64,000 bases of DNA from Elusimicrobia bacterium HGW-Elusimicrobia-3 (GTDB lineage: Bacteria; Elusimicrobiota; Elusimicrobia; Elusimicrobiales; UBA9959), in assembly GCA_002840355.1 (NCBI GenBank), contig PHAL01000012.1, forward strand, positions 1-64,000, in the 5' to 3' direction. This document shows, one piece after another, positions 49,616 through 59,326 of the stretch. The first letter of the stretch is position 1; every line of letters starts with the position of its first letter. Both the position numbers and the translations under genes were made by a program. The notes beneath the pieces were generated by a model that saw nothing but the letters and a program-made list of their open reading frames with translations, was not told the DNA's origin and ran no database searches.

Positions 49616-49948
49616 CTACCTGGAGCAATTGACGCAGAGCGGGGTTTCGGGCATGGCTTCCAGGCGTTTCACGGCGATCGGCTGCTTGCAGGCCAGGCAG
49701 ACGCCGTAAGTGCCGTCCTCGATGCGGCGCAGGGCCGCGCCGACCATCTGCTGCCGTACGCTCAGGTTGCCCTGCAGCGCCTGGGCTATCTTCTGCGACT
49801 GCAGCGCCCCGGCCCGGGAAAGGCGGCCTATGGATTCGTCGAGAGAGACTATATCGGTCTTGCCGGCGTCGGCGGCCAGCGCCTGCGCCATCTCCGAGGC
49901 CAGGGCCTCCAGCAGGCCTTTGAAATGTTCCAGTCCTTCTTTTTCCAT
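49616..49948 (-). CDS. DksA/TraR-type C4 zinc-finger protein
   Basis: 110 residues: a helical N-terminal coil (1-75), then YGVCLACKQPIAVKRLEAMPETPLCVNC with zinc Cys at 84, 87, 105 and 108. It likely binds RNA polymerase through the secondary channel and works with ppGpp, but the coil tip Asp pair typical of DksA is not evident, so the mode is uncertain. Directly follows the ABC-F gene. Confidence 0.9.
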   Translation of the reverse strand: MEKEGLEHFKGLLEALASEMAQALAADAGKTDIVSLDESIGRLSRAGALQSQKIAQALQGNLSVRQQMVGAALRRIEDGTYGVCLACKQPIAVKRLEAMPETPLCVNCSR

Positions 49949-51772
49949 TTATTCCCCCTCCGTGTCGCGGCGGCCGCCCGGCTGCAGCGCGGCCAGCTCG
50001 GCCGTGAAGTCGGCCAGGCGCGCCTCGAGGGCCAGCAGTCTGTCGCCGAGTTCCTTCACCTGCGCGTAGTCGGAGTAGATCTCCGGGGCCGACATCTTCG
50101 CGGCCAGGGCCTCCACCGTCTTGCGGGTGTAGTCTATCTCTTTTTCCAGCGTTTCCGCGCGGCGGACGCGCTTGCGGGTCTCGGCGTCCAGACGCCTCTT
50201 TTCTTCCCTGTCCTGCCCGGCGGCGGCCGCGGCCGCCCGGCCCGGACCGGCGGGCGCCTGGCGCGGGGCCTCGAGGCGCAGCCGCTCCTGGCTGTAGCGG
50301 AAGTAGTCGTAATTGCCGGGGTAGACGGTGGTCTTGCCAGCCTCTATGTGCACCACGGAATCCGCCAGCGCGTTGATGAAATACACGTCGTGGCTGATGA
50401 AGCAGAGCGTCCCCTCGAAGTTCTTCAGCGCGGCGATCAGCGCGTCCACGCTGGTCATGTCCAGGTGGGTGGTGGGCTCGTCCATCAGGATGACGTTGGG
50501 CGGGTCGAGCAGGAGCTTCACCAGCATCAGGCGGCTCTTCTCGCCGCCGGAGAGCACCTCTACTCGCTTGTAGACGTTGTCGCCGGGGAAGAGGAAAGTG
50601 CCGAGCACCGTGCGCACCACGAGGTCCGGGGTCATGCGGCCGTTGTCCATGGCCTCCTGCAGCACGGTCTTGCGCGGGTCCAGTATGCCTTCGCGGTGCT
50701 GCGAGAAATAGCCGGTCTTCACGTTGGCGCCCGGCGCCCGTTCGCCGGAATCCGGCTCTATCACGCCGGCGAGCAGCTTGAGCAGCGTGCTCTTGCCCGC
50801 GCCGTTGTGGCCCACGAAGGCCATCTTCTGACCGCGCTCCAGCTCGAAGTCGAAGTTCTCGTAAACCCGTATCGGCTCGCGGCCGGGCACGTTGTAGGCC
50901 TTGCTCACGCCTTTCAGCCGCAGCACCTTGGTGCCGGTGCGCACCGGCTGCGGGAAATGGATCTTTACGGTCTTGGCCTCCGGGGGCAGCTCTATGCGCT
51001 CCATCTTCTCCAGGCGCTTGAGCATGCTCTGCGCGCGGCTGGCGGTGGTGGCGCGCGTGCGGTTCTTGGCGATGAACTCCTCCATGTGCGCTATCTCCTC
51101 GCGCTGCTGGCGCCAGGCGGCGTGGATCTTGCGCTTCTCCATCTCCTGCTGGGCCAGGTAGTTCTCGTAGTCGCCGTGGTAGACGCGCAGGGTATGGTTC
51201 TGCAGCGCCACGATGGAGCGGCAGATCTTGTTGATGAAGTCTCGGTCGTGCGAGATGACGAAGATGGCGCCCTGGTAGCCGCGCAGGTAATCCTCCAGCC
51301 AGAAGAGCGAGTCCAGGTCCAGGTGGTTGGTGGGCTCGTCGAGGAGCAGCAGGTCGGGCTTCTTGAGCAGCAGCCTGGCCAGGGCCGCGCGCATGGCCCA
51401 GCCGCCGGAGAGGGTGTTGACCTTGCGGCCGAAGTCCTCCACCTTGAAGCCCAGGCCCATCAGGATAGACTTGCCCTCGGCCTCCAGGCGGCCGTCGTGG
51501 TCTTCGGCCCCGTCCAGCACCTCGGCTATCACCGAGCGCTCCGAGACCGGCGCGTTCTCCTGCGGCAGGTAGCCCACGGCCGCGCCCTTCTTGAAAAGTA
51601 TCTCCCCGTCGTCGGGCTCCTCGGCGCGGAGCATCATCTTGAAAAGGGTGCTCTTGCCGGCGCCGTTGGGCCCCACCAGGGCGAAGCGGTCGCCGTCGTT
51701 TATCTGCAGCGAAGCCCCCTCGAAGATGGTCTGGGCGACGTAAGCTTTATGGATGTTCCTGATAGTGATCAT
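49949..51772 (-). CDS. ABC-F family ATPase (Uup/EttA-type)
   Basis: 607 residues; two full ATP-binding cassettes with Walker A GPNGAGKSTLFKMM and GHNGAGKSTLLKLLAG, signatures LSGGWAMRAALARLL and LSGGEKSRLMLVKLL, Walker B LLLLDEPTNHLD and VILMDEPTTHLD, an interdomain linker, and a Pro/Ala-rich region plus a C-terminal coiled coil (DREEKRRLDAETRKRVRRAETLEKE). No membrane part; acts on the ribosome or resistance. The stop is one base from the DksA-like start. Confidence 0.95.
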   Translation of the reverse strand: MITIRNIHKAYVAQTIFEGASLQINDGDRFALVGPNGAGKSTLFKMMLRAEEPDDGEILFKKGAAVGYLPQENAPVSERSVIAEVLDGAEDHDGRLEAEGKSILMGLGFKVEDFGRKVNTLSGGWAMRAALARLLLKKPDLLLLDEPTNHLDLDSLFWLEDYLRGYQGAIFVISHDRDFINKICRSIVALQNHTLRVYHGDYENYLAQQEMEKRKIHAAWRQQREEIAHMEEFIAKNRTRATTASRAQSMLKRLEKMERIELPPEAKTVKIHFPQPVRTGTKVLRLKGVSKAYNVPGREPIRVYENFDFELERGQKMAFVGHNGAGKSTLLKLLAGVIEPDSGERAPGANVKTGYFSQHREGILDPRKTVLQEAMDNGRMTPDLVVRTVLGTFLFPGDNVYKRVEVLSGGEKSRLMLVKLLLDPPNVILMDEPTTHLDMTSVDALIAALKNFEGTLCFISHDVYFINALADSVVHIEAGKTTVYPGNYDYFRYSQERLRLEAPRQAPAGPGRAAAAAAGQDREEKRRLDAETRKRVRRAETLEKEIDYTRKTVEALAAKMSAPEIYSDYAQVKELGDRLLALEARLADFTAELAALQPGGRRDTEGE

Positions 51773-52000
51773 TGTTGTGCCTTGAGTCGTGCCGCGGTGC
51801 CGGTGGCGGCCTGGAAATAACGGGGGCCGGCCGCCGTAAATAAGCGCCGGACGAGATGATCAACTGCTTAAGGCGGAGTGCAGGTAAGGCGGACGCCCGG
51901 GCCGGAAGCCCGGGCGGACCGGTTGGCCGGATATGCGGCAGAAAGGTCTCGCATAACCTGATTATATCATTTCCGGCGGGGGAGGTTATTTAGCCGGTCC

Positions 52001-52747
52001 TCAGAATTCCCAGGTGAGGCCGGCCAGCAGGTAGTTGAGCCAGGCGAAGGTGTAAACCTCGCCGGCCCCGGAGCCGCCCTCCAGGAAGCGGTAGCCGGCG
52101 CGCGCGCGCAGGCCGGGGCGCAGTTCGCGGCTTAAGGCCAGCATCACGTCCTCGGCCCTGCCCTGCGGGGCGCCCAGCGCCTCGATGTCCAGCAGCAGCA
52201 GCCAACCGGGCCTGAAGGCGTAGTCCAGCGAGAAAGCCGCCAGCGGCACGAAGCCGGTGTTCTTGCTCTCGGCGCTGGCCCCCCCGCCGGAGAGCGTCAC
52301 GCCGGCGTGGCGCAGCTTGAGCGCGCCGCCCCAGCGCAGCGTCAGGGTTTCGGTGCGGTGGAATTCGTAAAGATATTTCACGCGGTAGGAATTGAAGCGG
52401 TAGACGGCCTCCACCGGCACCCCGCCGGGGAAAGACGCGCCGTTGAAGATCACCGGCTTGTCCAGCCGGCCGCTGGAGCGCAGCGTCAGCGGCGCGGCCA
52501 GGAAGGAGAGGTCGCTCTTGGCCCAGCGCCGGCCCAACCGCAGCCGCGCGTAAGGCGCCGCTTCCGACTTGAGTTCGTCGGTCAGCGAGAACCGCGTGCC
52601 GCCGTCGAGCGGGACCTTGACGGTGTTGTGGCCGGCCCAGACCGAGCCTCCCTCGGCGTCGAAGTAATACTGCGCGCGCGCGGCGCCGGCGGTCAGTAGT
52701 ACGGCGCAGCAGGCGGCGGCCAGTCTGGAGCAAATTATTTTTATCAT
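52001..52747 (-). CDS. Outer-membrane barrel protein, possibly with an in-frame zinc-ribbon prefix
   Basis: From ATG 52747: 248 residues with signal peptide (about 1-25, CAVLLTAGAARA) and barrel strands, ending in an aromatic (LAGLTWEF). Strikingly the frame continues upstream without a stop to an ATG at 52858 with a good ribosome site, adding 37 residues MLSTRECPLC ... CAHCASDLKQ, a CXXC-X11-12-CXXC zinc ribbon of a kind seen fused to MscL channels. A cytoplasmic ribbon in front of a signal peptide would be topologically odd, so I annotate the shorter start. Substrate unknown. Confidence 0.65.
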   Translation of the reverse strand: MIKIICSRLAAACCAVLLTAGAARAQYYFDAEGGSVWAGHNTVKVPLDGGTRFSLTDELKSEAAPYARLRLGRRWAKSDLSFLAAPLTLRSSGRLDKPVIFNGASFPGGVPVEAVYRFNSYRVKYLYEFHRTETLTLRWGGALKLRHAGVTLSGGGASAESKNTGFVPLAAFSLDYAFRPGWLLLLDIEALGAPQGRAEDVMLALSRELRPGLRARAGYRFLEGGSGAGEVYTFAWLNYLLAGLTWEF

Positions 52748-52885
52748 GTCCTGATTATGAAAAATCCGTTGTTTAAGGTCCGAAGCGCAGTGAGCGCACT
52801 TCACCGCTTTGAGCGGTATCACCGACAGGCACAGCGGGCATTCCCTGGTGCTAAGCATTTAAGTCTCCCTGGTGTTTGCTCCGCG

Positions 52886-53605
52886 TCAGTAGTTCACGAT
52901 GAGGGACAGCATATTCATCGTATCGGTCTTCCTGAAACCGGCCGACGGGGAGTTGACGTATTTCCAGACATGGGAGGCCTTGAGCGAGAAGTGGCTGTTG
53001 ATGGAGGCCACCAGGGCGGTCTCGGCGTTCATGCGGTAGCCGTCCGACTCCTTGAGGTTGCCCAGGTACTCGAAGTCCTGGCTGGCGTTGGCCGTGGCCG
53101 ACAGCGTGCGGATGTACTTGGCGTAGGCTCGGTAGGTGCCGAAGGATTTGTTGTCCGAGCCGGGCATCCGGTCCTCGAAGATGTAGCCGCCGCCGAGTTC
53201 GGCGAACAGCTGGTTGTCGGCGGACTCCAGTATGTGGCGGCCGAAGCCGACGCCCAGGTCCCAGCGGTCCTTGAAGCCGGCGAAGCGGTTCTTGTCCCAG
53301 GCGACTTTCTCGAAGGTGTAATTCTTGCCGGTCAGCTTCCAGCTTACTTTCTCCGAGGCGTTGTACTGCTCGGCGGTCACGGAGGTGCCGCTCTTGGTGC
53401 CCAGTCCGCCGGCGACCAGTTCCAGCGCGGCTTTCTGCCAATCATAATTGAAGAGATTCTTCGCGGAGATAGTGGAGGTCTTGGAGTTGCCGGAGGTCTG
53501 CACGTAGGACAGCTCGGCGGCGTCCTTCCATTTCTTGGGAGTTTCCTGCGCCTGGGCCGCGGCCGCGAGGGCCATAACGGGGATGAGCAGCATTGCGGTT
53601 TTCAT
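52886..53605 (-). CDS. DUF481/YdiY-like outer-membrane protein
   Basis: 239 residues, signal peptide 1-19 (LAAAAQA). DUF481 features: WKDAAELSYVQTSGNSKTSTISAKN, FGRHILESADNQLFAELGGGYIFED, and a C-terminal strand NMLSLIVNY. Such salt- or acid-inducible proteins form a barrel in the outer membrane. AAGGAGAA ribosome site. Followed by the barrel gene at 52.7 kb. Confidence 0.9.
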   Translation of the reverse strand: MKTAMLLIPVMALAAAAQAQETPKKWKDAAELSYVQTSGNSKTSTISAKNLFNYDWQKAALELVAGGLGTKSGTSVTAEQYNASEKVSWKLTGKNYTFEKVAWDKNRFAGFKDRWDLGVGFGRHILESADNQLFAELGGGYIFEDRMPGSDNKSFGTYRAYAKYIRTLSATANASQDFEYLGNLKESDGYRMNAETALVASINSHFSLKASHVWKYVNSPSAGFRKTDTMNMLSLIVNY

Positions 53606-53640
53606 GTGTTCTCCTTGTAAGTCGATGTCGGTCTGGCTGT

Positions 53641-53672
53641 AAAATTATAAACCGGCCCCCCGCGGGGCCGGT
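53641..53672 (-). terminator. Intrinsic terminator after the Lys-rich protein gene
   Basis: 9-bp stem ACCGGCCCC/GGGGCCGGT around CCGC, then TTTATAATTTT on the minus strand. Confidence 0.85.
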
Positions 53673-53687
53673 CTATGACGCGGTTTA

Positions 53688-54251
53688 TTATTTCCTGCCG
53701 CCGCCCTTCTCGGGCCTGTCCATCTTGGCGGGCCTTTCGGGCCTGTCGCCCTTCATGCTTTTGTGGTCCTTGTGGCTTTTCATCTCCTTGGCCTCTTTCC
53801 TGGTCCTCTCCTTCTTGGCCTTGGCTTCTTCTTTGCGGAGCTCGGCGGCGGCCTTCTTGGCCTTGCTGATGGCCGGGCCCACCTTGAGGCCCAGGTCCTT
53901 GGCTATCTTGCCCCAGCCGGCCTTCGGCGGGCCCTGGCGCAGGGCGGTGAGTTCCTGCACGTTCTCGTCGTTGATGCCGCCGGGCATGCCCTGGGCGAGC
54001 GCGAGGGCGATCTGTATCTCGCCGTTGCTCAGGCCGGAGTCACGCATGGCCTGCACGCGGGCGTCGTCCACGCCGAACTGGGTCTTTATCTTGTTGGCCA
54101 CCCGCGCCTGTCCCTCCGGCGTGGCTCCGTTCTTTTCCATCTCCATGACGGCGGTGTTCGCCTGCTTGTCCTCGGGGGTTTCCTGGGCGAGGGCCGGCAT
54201 GGCCGCCGCTAACAGGAAAAGCCCTGATATAAGAAATGCCGATTTTTTCAT
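53688..54251 (-). CDS. Secreted Lys/Arg/His-rich basic protein
   Basis: 187 residues from the ATG at 54251 with an AAGGAG ribosome site. Signal peptide 1-22 (AAAMPALAQ). Central helical region (NKIKTQFGVDDARVQAMRDSGLSNGEIQIALALAQGMPG) and a C-terminal 60 residues that are strongly basic and repetitive (AKAKKERTRKEAKEMKSHKDHKSMKGDRPER), possibly a nucleic-acid- or metal-binding tail. No family recognised. Confidence 0.75.
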   Translation of the reverse strand: MKKSAFLISGLFLLAAAMPALAQETPEDKQANTAVMEMEKNGATPEGQARVANKIKTQFGVDDARVQAMRDSGLSNGEIQIALALAQGMPGGINDENVQELTALRQGPPKAGWGKIAKDLGLKVGPAISKAKKAAAELRKEEAKAKKERTRKEAKEMKSHKDHKSMKGDRPERPAKMDRPEKGGGRK

Positions 54252-54420
54252 TTTGTGTCTCCTTAACCGGGTTTTATTGCGTTTAGAGGCAAGCGCCAGC
54301 CTCCGTTCTCCGGAAGCTGCGCTCGCGTTGGCTGTACTTGAATTATCCCTTCCCCTCTGCCCCAATGACACAATATATCGGTGCGGGCAGTCAAGACCGC
54401 CGGCGGCGCGGCCGCAGGTG

Positions 54421-54453
54421 AAAAGAAAGGCCCTCCGCAGAGAGCGGAGGGCC
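54421..54453 (-). terminator. Intrinsic terminator of the CPAF-like protease gene
   Basis: 10-bp stem GGCCCTCCGC/GCGGAGGGCC around AGAGA (54429-54453), followed by TTTCTTTT on the minus strand. Confidence 0.85.
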
Positions 54454-54478
54454 TGCCCGGCCGCCGTTGCGGCGGGAG

Positions 54479-56278
54479 TTAGCGGGTAAGGCCGGCGGCC
54501 GCGGCGTTGACGGCCGAGGTGTAGGCCTTGAAGCCGGTCTGCAGGTCGCCGGGCTGCACCGCGTACGGGATGTCCGGGGTGACGCCCAGGCTCTCTATGG
54601 GCCGGCCGTTGGCGCGTATGGCGATGGTCTGGGTCAAGCCGAAGTTGTTCATGCCGAGCAGGCTGTTCTCGTACCGGTATTGCCTCACCGCTCCGCCGGC
54701 GCCGCTGGTACGGGCGCCGAAGGTTACGCCGCGCCTGTTGTCCTGCATAATGGCCGGGAAGAAATCGCCGCAGGAGATGTCCGCTTCGTTGGTCAGTACC
54801 AGGAGGGGTTTGGTGAAGCGCGGCCCGTAGGCCGGGGCGACTGTTGCCACTCCGAAGTTGGGCAGCGGGTCGGTGAGGGTCTTCCCCTCCCCCCACTGCT
54901 TTATTACCGAAGAAGAGAAAGCGCGGTAGTCGTTAAGGAAAGCCAGGTCTACTGGGTAACTGCCGAAAGTGTCGCCCAGAAGCTTGCGCGCGTCGTCGTC
55001 CGTCTTGGCCCCTTCGGTCTGGCGCAATAACTTCACCGAGCTGTTCACGTCGGCCGGGGTGAGGGTGATGCGGTGCAGCGGGACCTGCAGGGGCGAGTCG
55101 GTCAGCATGGAGAGCAGCCGGTACATGTAGGGGACGATGCCGCCCGGGTTGTTGAGCTGGTCTATTACCAGCGCGTCGGCGCCGCGCTCGAATTCCCCCG
55201 CCAGCAGGGAGAAGTCGGCGGCCAGGGCGTCCGGATCATCCACCATATAGGTGGGGATGCGCACGTAGCCGGTTTTTTTGCCGTCTACGGGGTTGCGGTA
55301 GATATAGGCCCGGAACAGGGAAGTCGAGGGCGCCTGCCAGATCTTCTCGCCGAGGTCGGGCAGGAAGCCGTCCCGGTCCCCTATTTCGTAGCCGGCGGTT
55401 TCCGCGCCGCTCCCGGCGAAGAGGTCGGAGTACATGACGGTCATCCAGTCCAGCGGCAGGGCATCGCCGCCCAGGCGTTTGGCGACGAACTGCTGGGGAG
55501 GGATCTGTTCCTCTGCCCTCAGCCAGTCCAGCCGGACCGCCACGGCTTCCGCCGCGCCGGCGGGCTTAATGGAGAGGGTGGCGGGTTCCAGGGGCATGTC
55601 GTCGGCCCGCGAGCCGAGCCGCTGCGTCAGGCGCAGCGCCGCCAGGGCCCGGTCGGTGCCGGGTACATTGTCGATACCCGCCTCGGCCAGGTATTCGGCT
55701 ACGGCTTCGTCCATGCTCTTGCCGCCGATGGAGGTCACTTCGTCGCCCGTTTTGAACGGGAAAGCGGATTCCGGCAGCACTCTGCGGTTGATGCCGTTGA
55801 TGTAATACCTGCCTCCGGACTCGGTCAGGGACAAGGGCAGGACGGCCCCGGCGGTGGAATGGAAGCTGACGGAAACGTGGTAGTCCTGCGTGGAGGCGAA
55901 AAGCCGTTTGACTATCTTGCGGTACTCGGCCACGCTGACCGGCTGCTGGGCGTTGACCGCCTCTTTGGCCTTAATGATCTCGGCGTCCAGGCTCCAGCCG
56001 TTAAGCTCGCCCTTCCACTCGGCCGGTGCGTAGCGCGCCTCGAAAATGTTCTTTATGGAATCCAGGTCGGCCAGCATGGTCTGGCGCAGCTGCTCCTGGG
56101 TCATGGCGCGCGCGTCTGTGGCGCCCGCGGCCGGGGCGGCGTTGTCGAAGACCTTGCCGAAGTCCTCCGGCGAGGAAGCGGCGGCGGCCTCCAGTTCGGA
56201 GAGCGGGGCGGCGGAGGCGCCGGATAAAAGCGAGAGACCGCAGAGGGCGGCGAACAGGCCCCCAAGAAGAGATTTCAT
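54479..56278 (-). CDS. Secreted S41-family protease resembling chlamydial CPAF
   Basis: 599 residues, signal peptide 1-23. C-terminal S41 peptidase half: catalytic Ser502 in NEADISCGDFFPAIM and Glu562 in PIESLGVTPDI, with a candidate His134 in DYHVSVSF. In CPAF the triad is His105, Ser499, Glu558, so both C-terminal positions and their 59- to 60-residue spacing agree. A PDZ-like part lies in between. CPAF is a chlamydial virulence protease; here the likely role is degradation of secreted or envelope proteins. The homology is by motif inspection, not search. Followed by a strong terminator. Confidence 0.75.
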   Translation of the reverse strand: MKSLLGGLFAALCGLSLLSGASAAPLSELEAAAASSPEDFGKVFDNAAPAAGATDARAMTQEQLRQTMLADLDSIKNIFEARYAPAEWKGELNGWSLDAEIIKAKEAVNAQQPVSVAEYRKIVKRLFASTQDYHVSVSFHSTAGAVLPLSLTESGGRYYINGINRRVLPESAFPFKTGDEVTSIGGKSMDEAVAEYLAEAGIDNVPGTDRALAALRLTQRLGSRADDMPLEPATLSIKPAGAAEAVAVRLDWLRAEEQIPPQQFVAKRLGGDALPLDWMTVMYSDLFAGSGAETAGYEIGDRDGFLPDLGEKIWQAPSTSLFRAYIYRNPVDGKKTGYVRIPTYMVDDPDALAADFSLLAGEFERGADALVIDQLNNPGGIVPYMYRLLSMLTDSPLQVPLHRITLTPADVNSSVKLLRQTEGAKTDDDARKLLGDTFGSYPVDLAFLNDYRAFSSSVIKQWGEGKTLTDPLPNFGVATVAPAYGPRFTKPLLVLTNEADISCGDFFPAIMQDNRRGVTFGARTSGAGGAVRQYRYENSLLGMNNFGLTQTIAIRANGRPIESLGVTPDIPYAVQPGDLQTGFKAYTSAVNAAAAGLTR

Positions 56279-56362
56279 GTCAGCTCCTGGCAGAGGAATA
56301 GAGTCACTAATACGATTATAGCCGCGCGGGGAACGCGGCGGCAGGTGCTAAGGGCCCCTTAT

Positions 56363-57408
<1,046 letters not shown>

Positions 57409-57409
<1 letters not shown>

Positions 57410-57421
57410 GTTTTTATTCTA
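57409..57421 (-). promoter_or_regulatory. -10 element 6 nt before the pyk start
   Basis: TAGAAT, then AAAAAC, then ATG on the minus strand; no ribosome site. Confidence 0.45.
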
Positions 57422-57424
57422 CCA

Positions 57425-57478
57425 AAGAAAACAGCCGCCTCACGGGGTCCCGGTGGGATCCCTGAGGCGGCTGTTTAT
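57425..57478. terminator. Large terminator hairpin after the 112-residue gene
   Basis: 12-bp stem ACAGCCGCCTCA/TGAGGCGGCTGT (57431-57474) with a long loop that holds inner complementary sequence; T-rich (TTTTCTTTGG) on the minus-strand side. Confidence 0.75.
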
Positions 57479-57490
57479 CCGGCCGCGGTC

Positions 57491-57829
57491 TTAGCTGACT
57501 TTGCAGCGGCGGCGCTTGGAGATCAGGTACTCCCCGTTGCGCTTGTGCATGCGGGCCACCAGCTGGTGGGTGCCGGGCTGGAAGCTGGTCCAGTCGAACC
57601 ACCAGTAGCCCACGGCATGGCGGCAAGGCTGCCAGGGCTGGTCGTTGATGGAGATGTCCATCCCGGTGCAGTCGCTGGCGCCCATGCGCACGCAATAGTG
57701 GCGGGCGTTGATGGTTTCCAGGTTCTTCGGGTAGTCGATAACCACGTATTCCTCGGTGTTGAGGATCTTCGCCGGCTTGGCGGGTTTGGCTGCGGTTTTG
57801 TTGTTCTTTTTCACGGCTAACTTAAGCAT
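57491..57829 (-). CDS. Hypothetical small basic protein
   Basis: 112 residues with a GGAGGA ribosome site. A Lys/Ala-rich N-terminus (KLAVKKNNKTAAKPAKPAK) then a compact domain with invariant-looking aromatics (HAVGYWWFDWTSFQPGTHQLVARMHKRNGEYLISKRRRCKV), five Cys, and pattern similar to carbohydrate-binding beta sandwiches (CBM48-type W-F-D-W then G-x-H). I do not recognise a family; nucleic-acid binding is also possible. Confidence 0.6.
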   Translation of the reverse strand: MLKLAVKKNNKTAAKPAKPAKILNTEEYVVIDYPKNLETINARHYCVRMGASDCTGMDISINDQPWQPCRHAVGYWWFDWTSFQPGTHQLVARMHKRNGEYLISKRRRCKVS

Positions 57830-58043
57830 TTCGCTTTCCTCCGTCTTGTCTAGGGCAGCGGGTTGCGTCCGGCTGCGTGTCCGGCGAAAGGCTTGCGCTT
57901 TCGCGGACCTAAGGTTGGCTTGCGGTCAATATAAGGAAGTCGCGGTATACGCGCCGTTCCGACCGCTGTTGCCTGTAGTGTGTTTTTCCCCTCAGGTCTT
58001 ATTATACACGTTCGGGGCGGGGCAGGTCAAGGATTTAGGGGTA

Positions 58044-58068
58044 TAATGATACCAAACAGGTATCATTA
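58044..58068. promoter_or_regulatory. Palindromic operator TAATGATACC-N5-GGTATCATTA
   Basis: Perfect 10-bp arms around AAACA. It lies in the 281-bp gap between rpiB and the 57.5-kb gene, 215 bp upstream of the latter's start, so it may control it; a TATAAT on the plus strand (58042-58047) overlaps its left arm. The regulator is not evident. Confidence 0.6.
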
Positions 58069-58110
58069 ATGTCAAGCGGGGGCGTTTATCTGTGTTCTTA
58101 CGACGGGGAG

Positions 58111-58560
58111 TCAGACTCCCCGTTCCAGGTCTTCTACTTTCTTAAGGCGGCGCTTGTGGCGTTCCTCGTCGGAGAAACGGGCCGAGGCGAAGGCGGCGAC
58201 TATCTCGAAAGCGAGCGACTGGCCTATGATGCGCGCGCCCAGGCAGAGCACGTTCATGTCGTCGTGCTCCACGCCCTGGTGGGCGGAGTAGGTGTCGTGG
58301 CAGAGGCCGGCGCGTACGCCCCGGACCTTGTTGGCGGCCACGCAGGCCCCTACGCCGGAGCCGCAGACCACGATGCCTCGTTCGGCGCGGCCGGCGACCA
58401 CCTCGCGCGCCACGGCGGCGGCGAAATCGGGGTAATCCACGGCTTTGTCGGGCGAGTCGGTGCCCAGGTCGGCGGCCTCGTGGCCCAGGGCCCTGAGATG
58501 CGGCAGCAGGGCCGCTTTTAAAGTGTATCCGGCGTGGTCGCCGGCGATCGCGATTTTCAT
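58111..58560 (-). CDS. rpiB: Ribose 5-phosphate isomerase B
   Basis: 149 residues. Pentose phosphate isomerase of the RpiB (LacAB) type: [66 protein letters not shown]. The catalytic Cys in VVCGSGVG is present. It follows the Bat operon by 19 bp. Confidence 0.96.
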   Translation of the reverse strand: MKIAIAGDHAGYTLKAALLPHLRALGHEAADLGTDSPDKAVDYPDFAAAVAREVVAGRAERGIVVCGSGVGACVAANKVRGVRAGLCHDTYSAHQGVEHDDMNVLCLGARIIGQSLAFEIVAAFASARFSDEERHKRRLKKVEDLERGV

Positions 58561-58579
58561 AGTGTCCTTGTTGCCGCCG

Positions 58580-59326
58580 CTATATTTTTTCTATGTCCGT
58601 CTTGAGGGCCCAGCCCTTGATCCCCTCTTTGGGCAGGCCGATCTCGTAGTAGGCCTCGTCGCCGGTGTCGAGGATCTTGACGATGCGCCCCTCCGGCGCC
58701 GAGGCGTAGGTCTTGAAATTATCTCCCGGGCCGCTGAGCATGCGCGTGCCGCCGGCCCTGGTCACCACGCCGGCGGAACTGAAGGCCGAGGACTGGCGCG
58801 CGCCCAGCCAGGCCAGCGAGCACAGGAGCAGCAGCCCGGCGGCGGCGGCCGCGCGGCAGGCGGGACCGCTCCACTTATTGCCGTCGAGCAGGTAGCCCGC
58901 GGCCCAGGCCAGGCAGCCGAGCCAGAACAGCAGCAGCGACAGGGCCTTCAGCTCGCGCTCCGAGACTATGTAGTAGAAGTAATGCAGGGCCGCGGGCGCC
59001 CCCTCCGGCACCAGTTTCTGGCCGGTATGGCGCAGGGCGAAATCCAGGTTGCCCCGGATGTCCTGCGAGCGAGGGTCGAGCGTGAAGGCCTTGGCATAAT
59101 GGTAGACGGCCGGCCCCATGCGGTTGAGCCGGAACAGCGCGTTGCCGGCGTTGTACCAGCCCCACTGGTTGGCGGGCTCCTTGGCGATCAGCTGCCTGTA
59201 CCCGTCGAGCGCCTCCTCGTACTGGCCGGCGCGGTAGAGGTCGTTGAATTCTACCAGCTCGCCGCGGTCGTAGGCGGCGGCGGAGGCCGGCAGGGCGAGC
59301 AGCAGGGCGAGCAGCAGGCGTCTCAT
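58580..59326 (-). CDS. batE: BatE-like TPR/SH3-domain protein
   Basis: 248 residues from ATG 59326, which overlaps batD by 4 bp (ATGA). Signal peptide, TPR pair ([51 protein letters not shown]), two membrane helices (about 130-175) and a C-terminal bacterial-SH3-like domain ([33 protein letters not shown]). Matches BatE of aerotolerance operons. Confidence 0.85.
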   Translation of the reverse strand: MRRLLLALLLALPASAAAYDRGELVEFNDLYRAGQYEEALDGYRQLIAKEPANQWGWYNAGNALFRLNRMGPAVYHYAKAFTLDPRSQDIRGNLDFALRHTGQKLVPEGAPAALHYFYYIVSERELKALSLLLFWLGCLAWAAGYLLDGNKWSGPACRAAAAAGLLLLCSLAWLGARQSSAFSSAGVVTRAGGTRMLSGPGDNFKTYASAPEGRIVKILDTGDEAYYEIGLPKEGIKGWALKTDIEKI

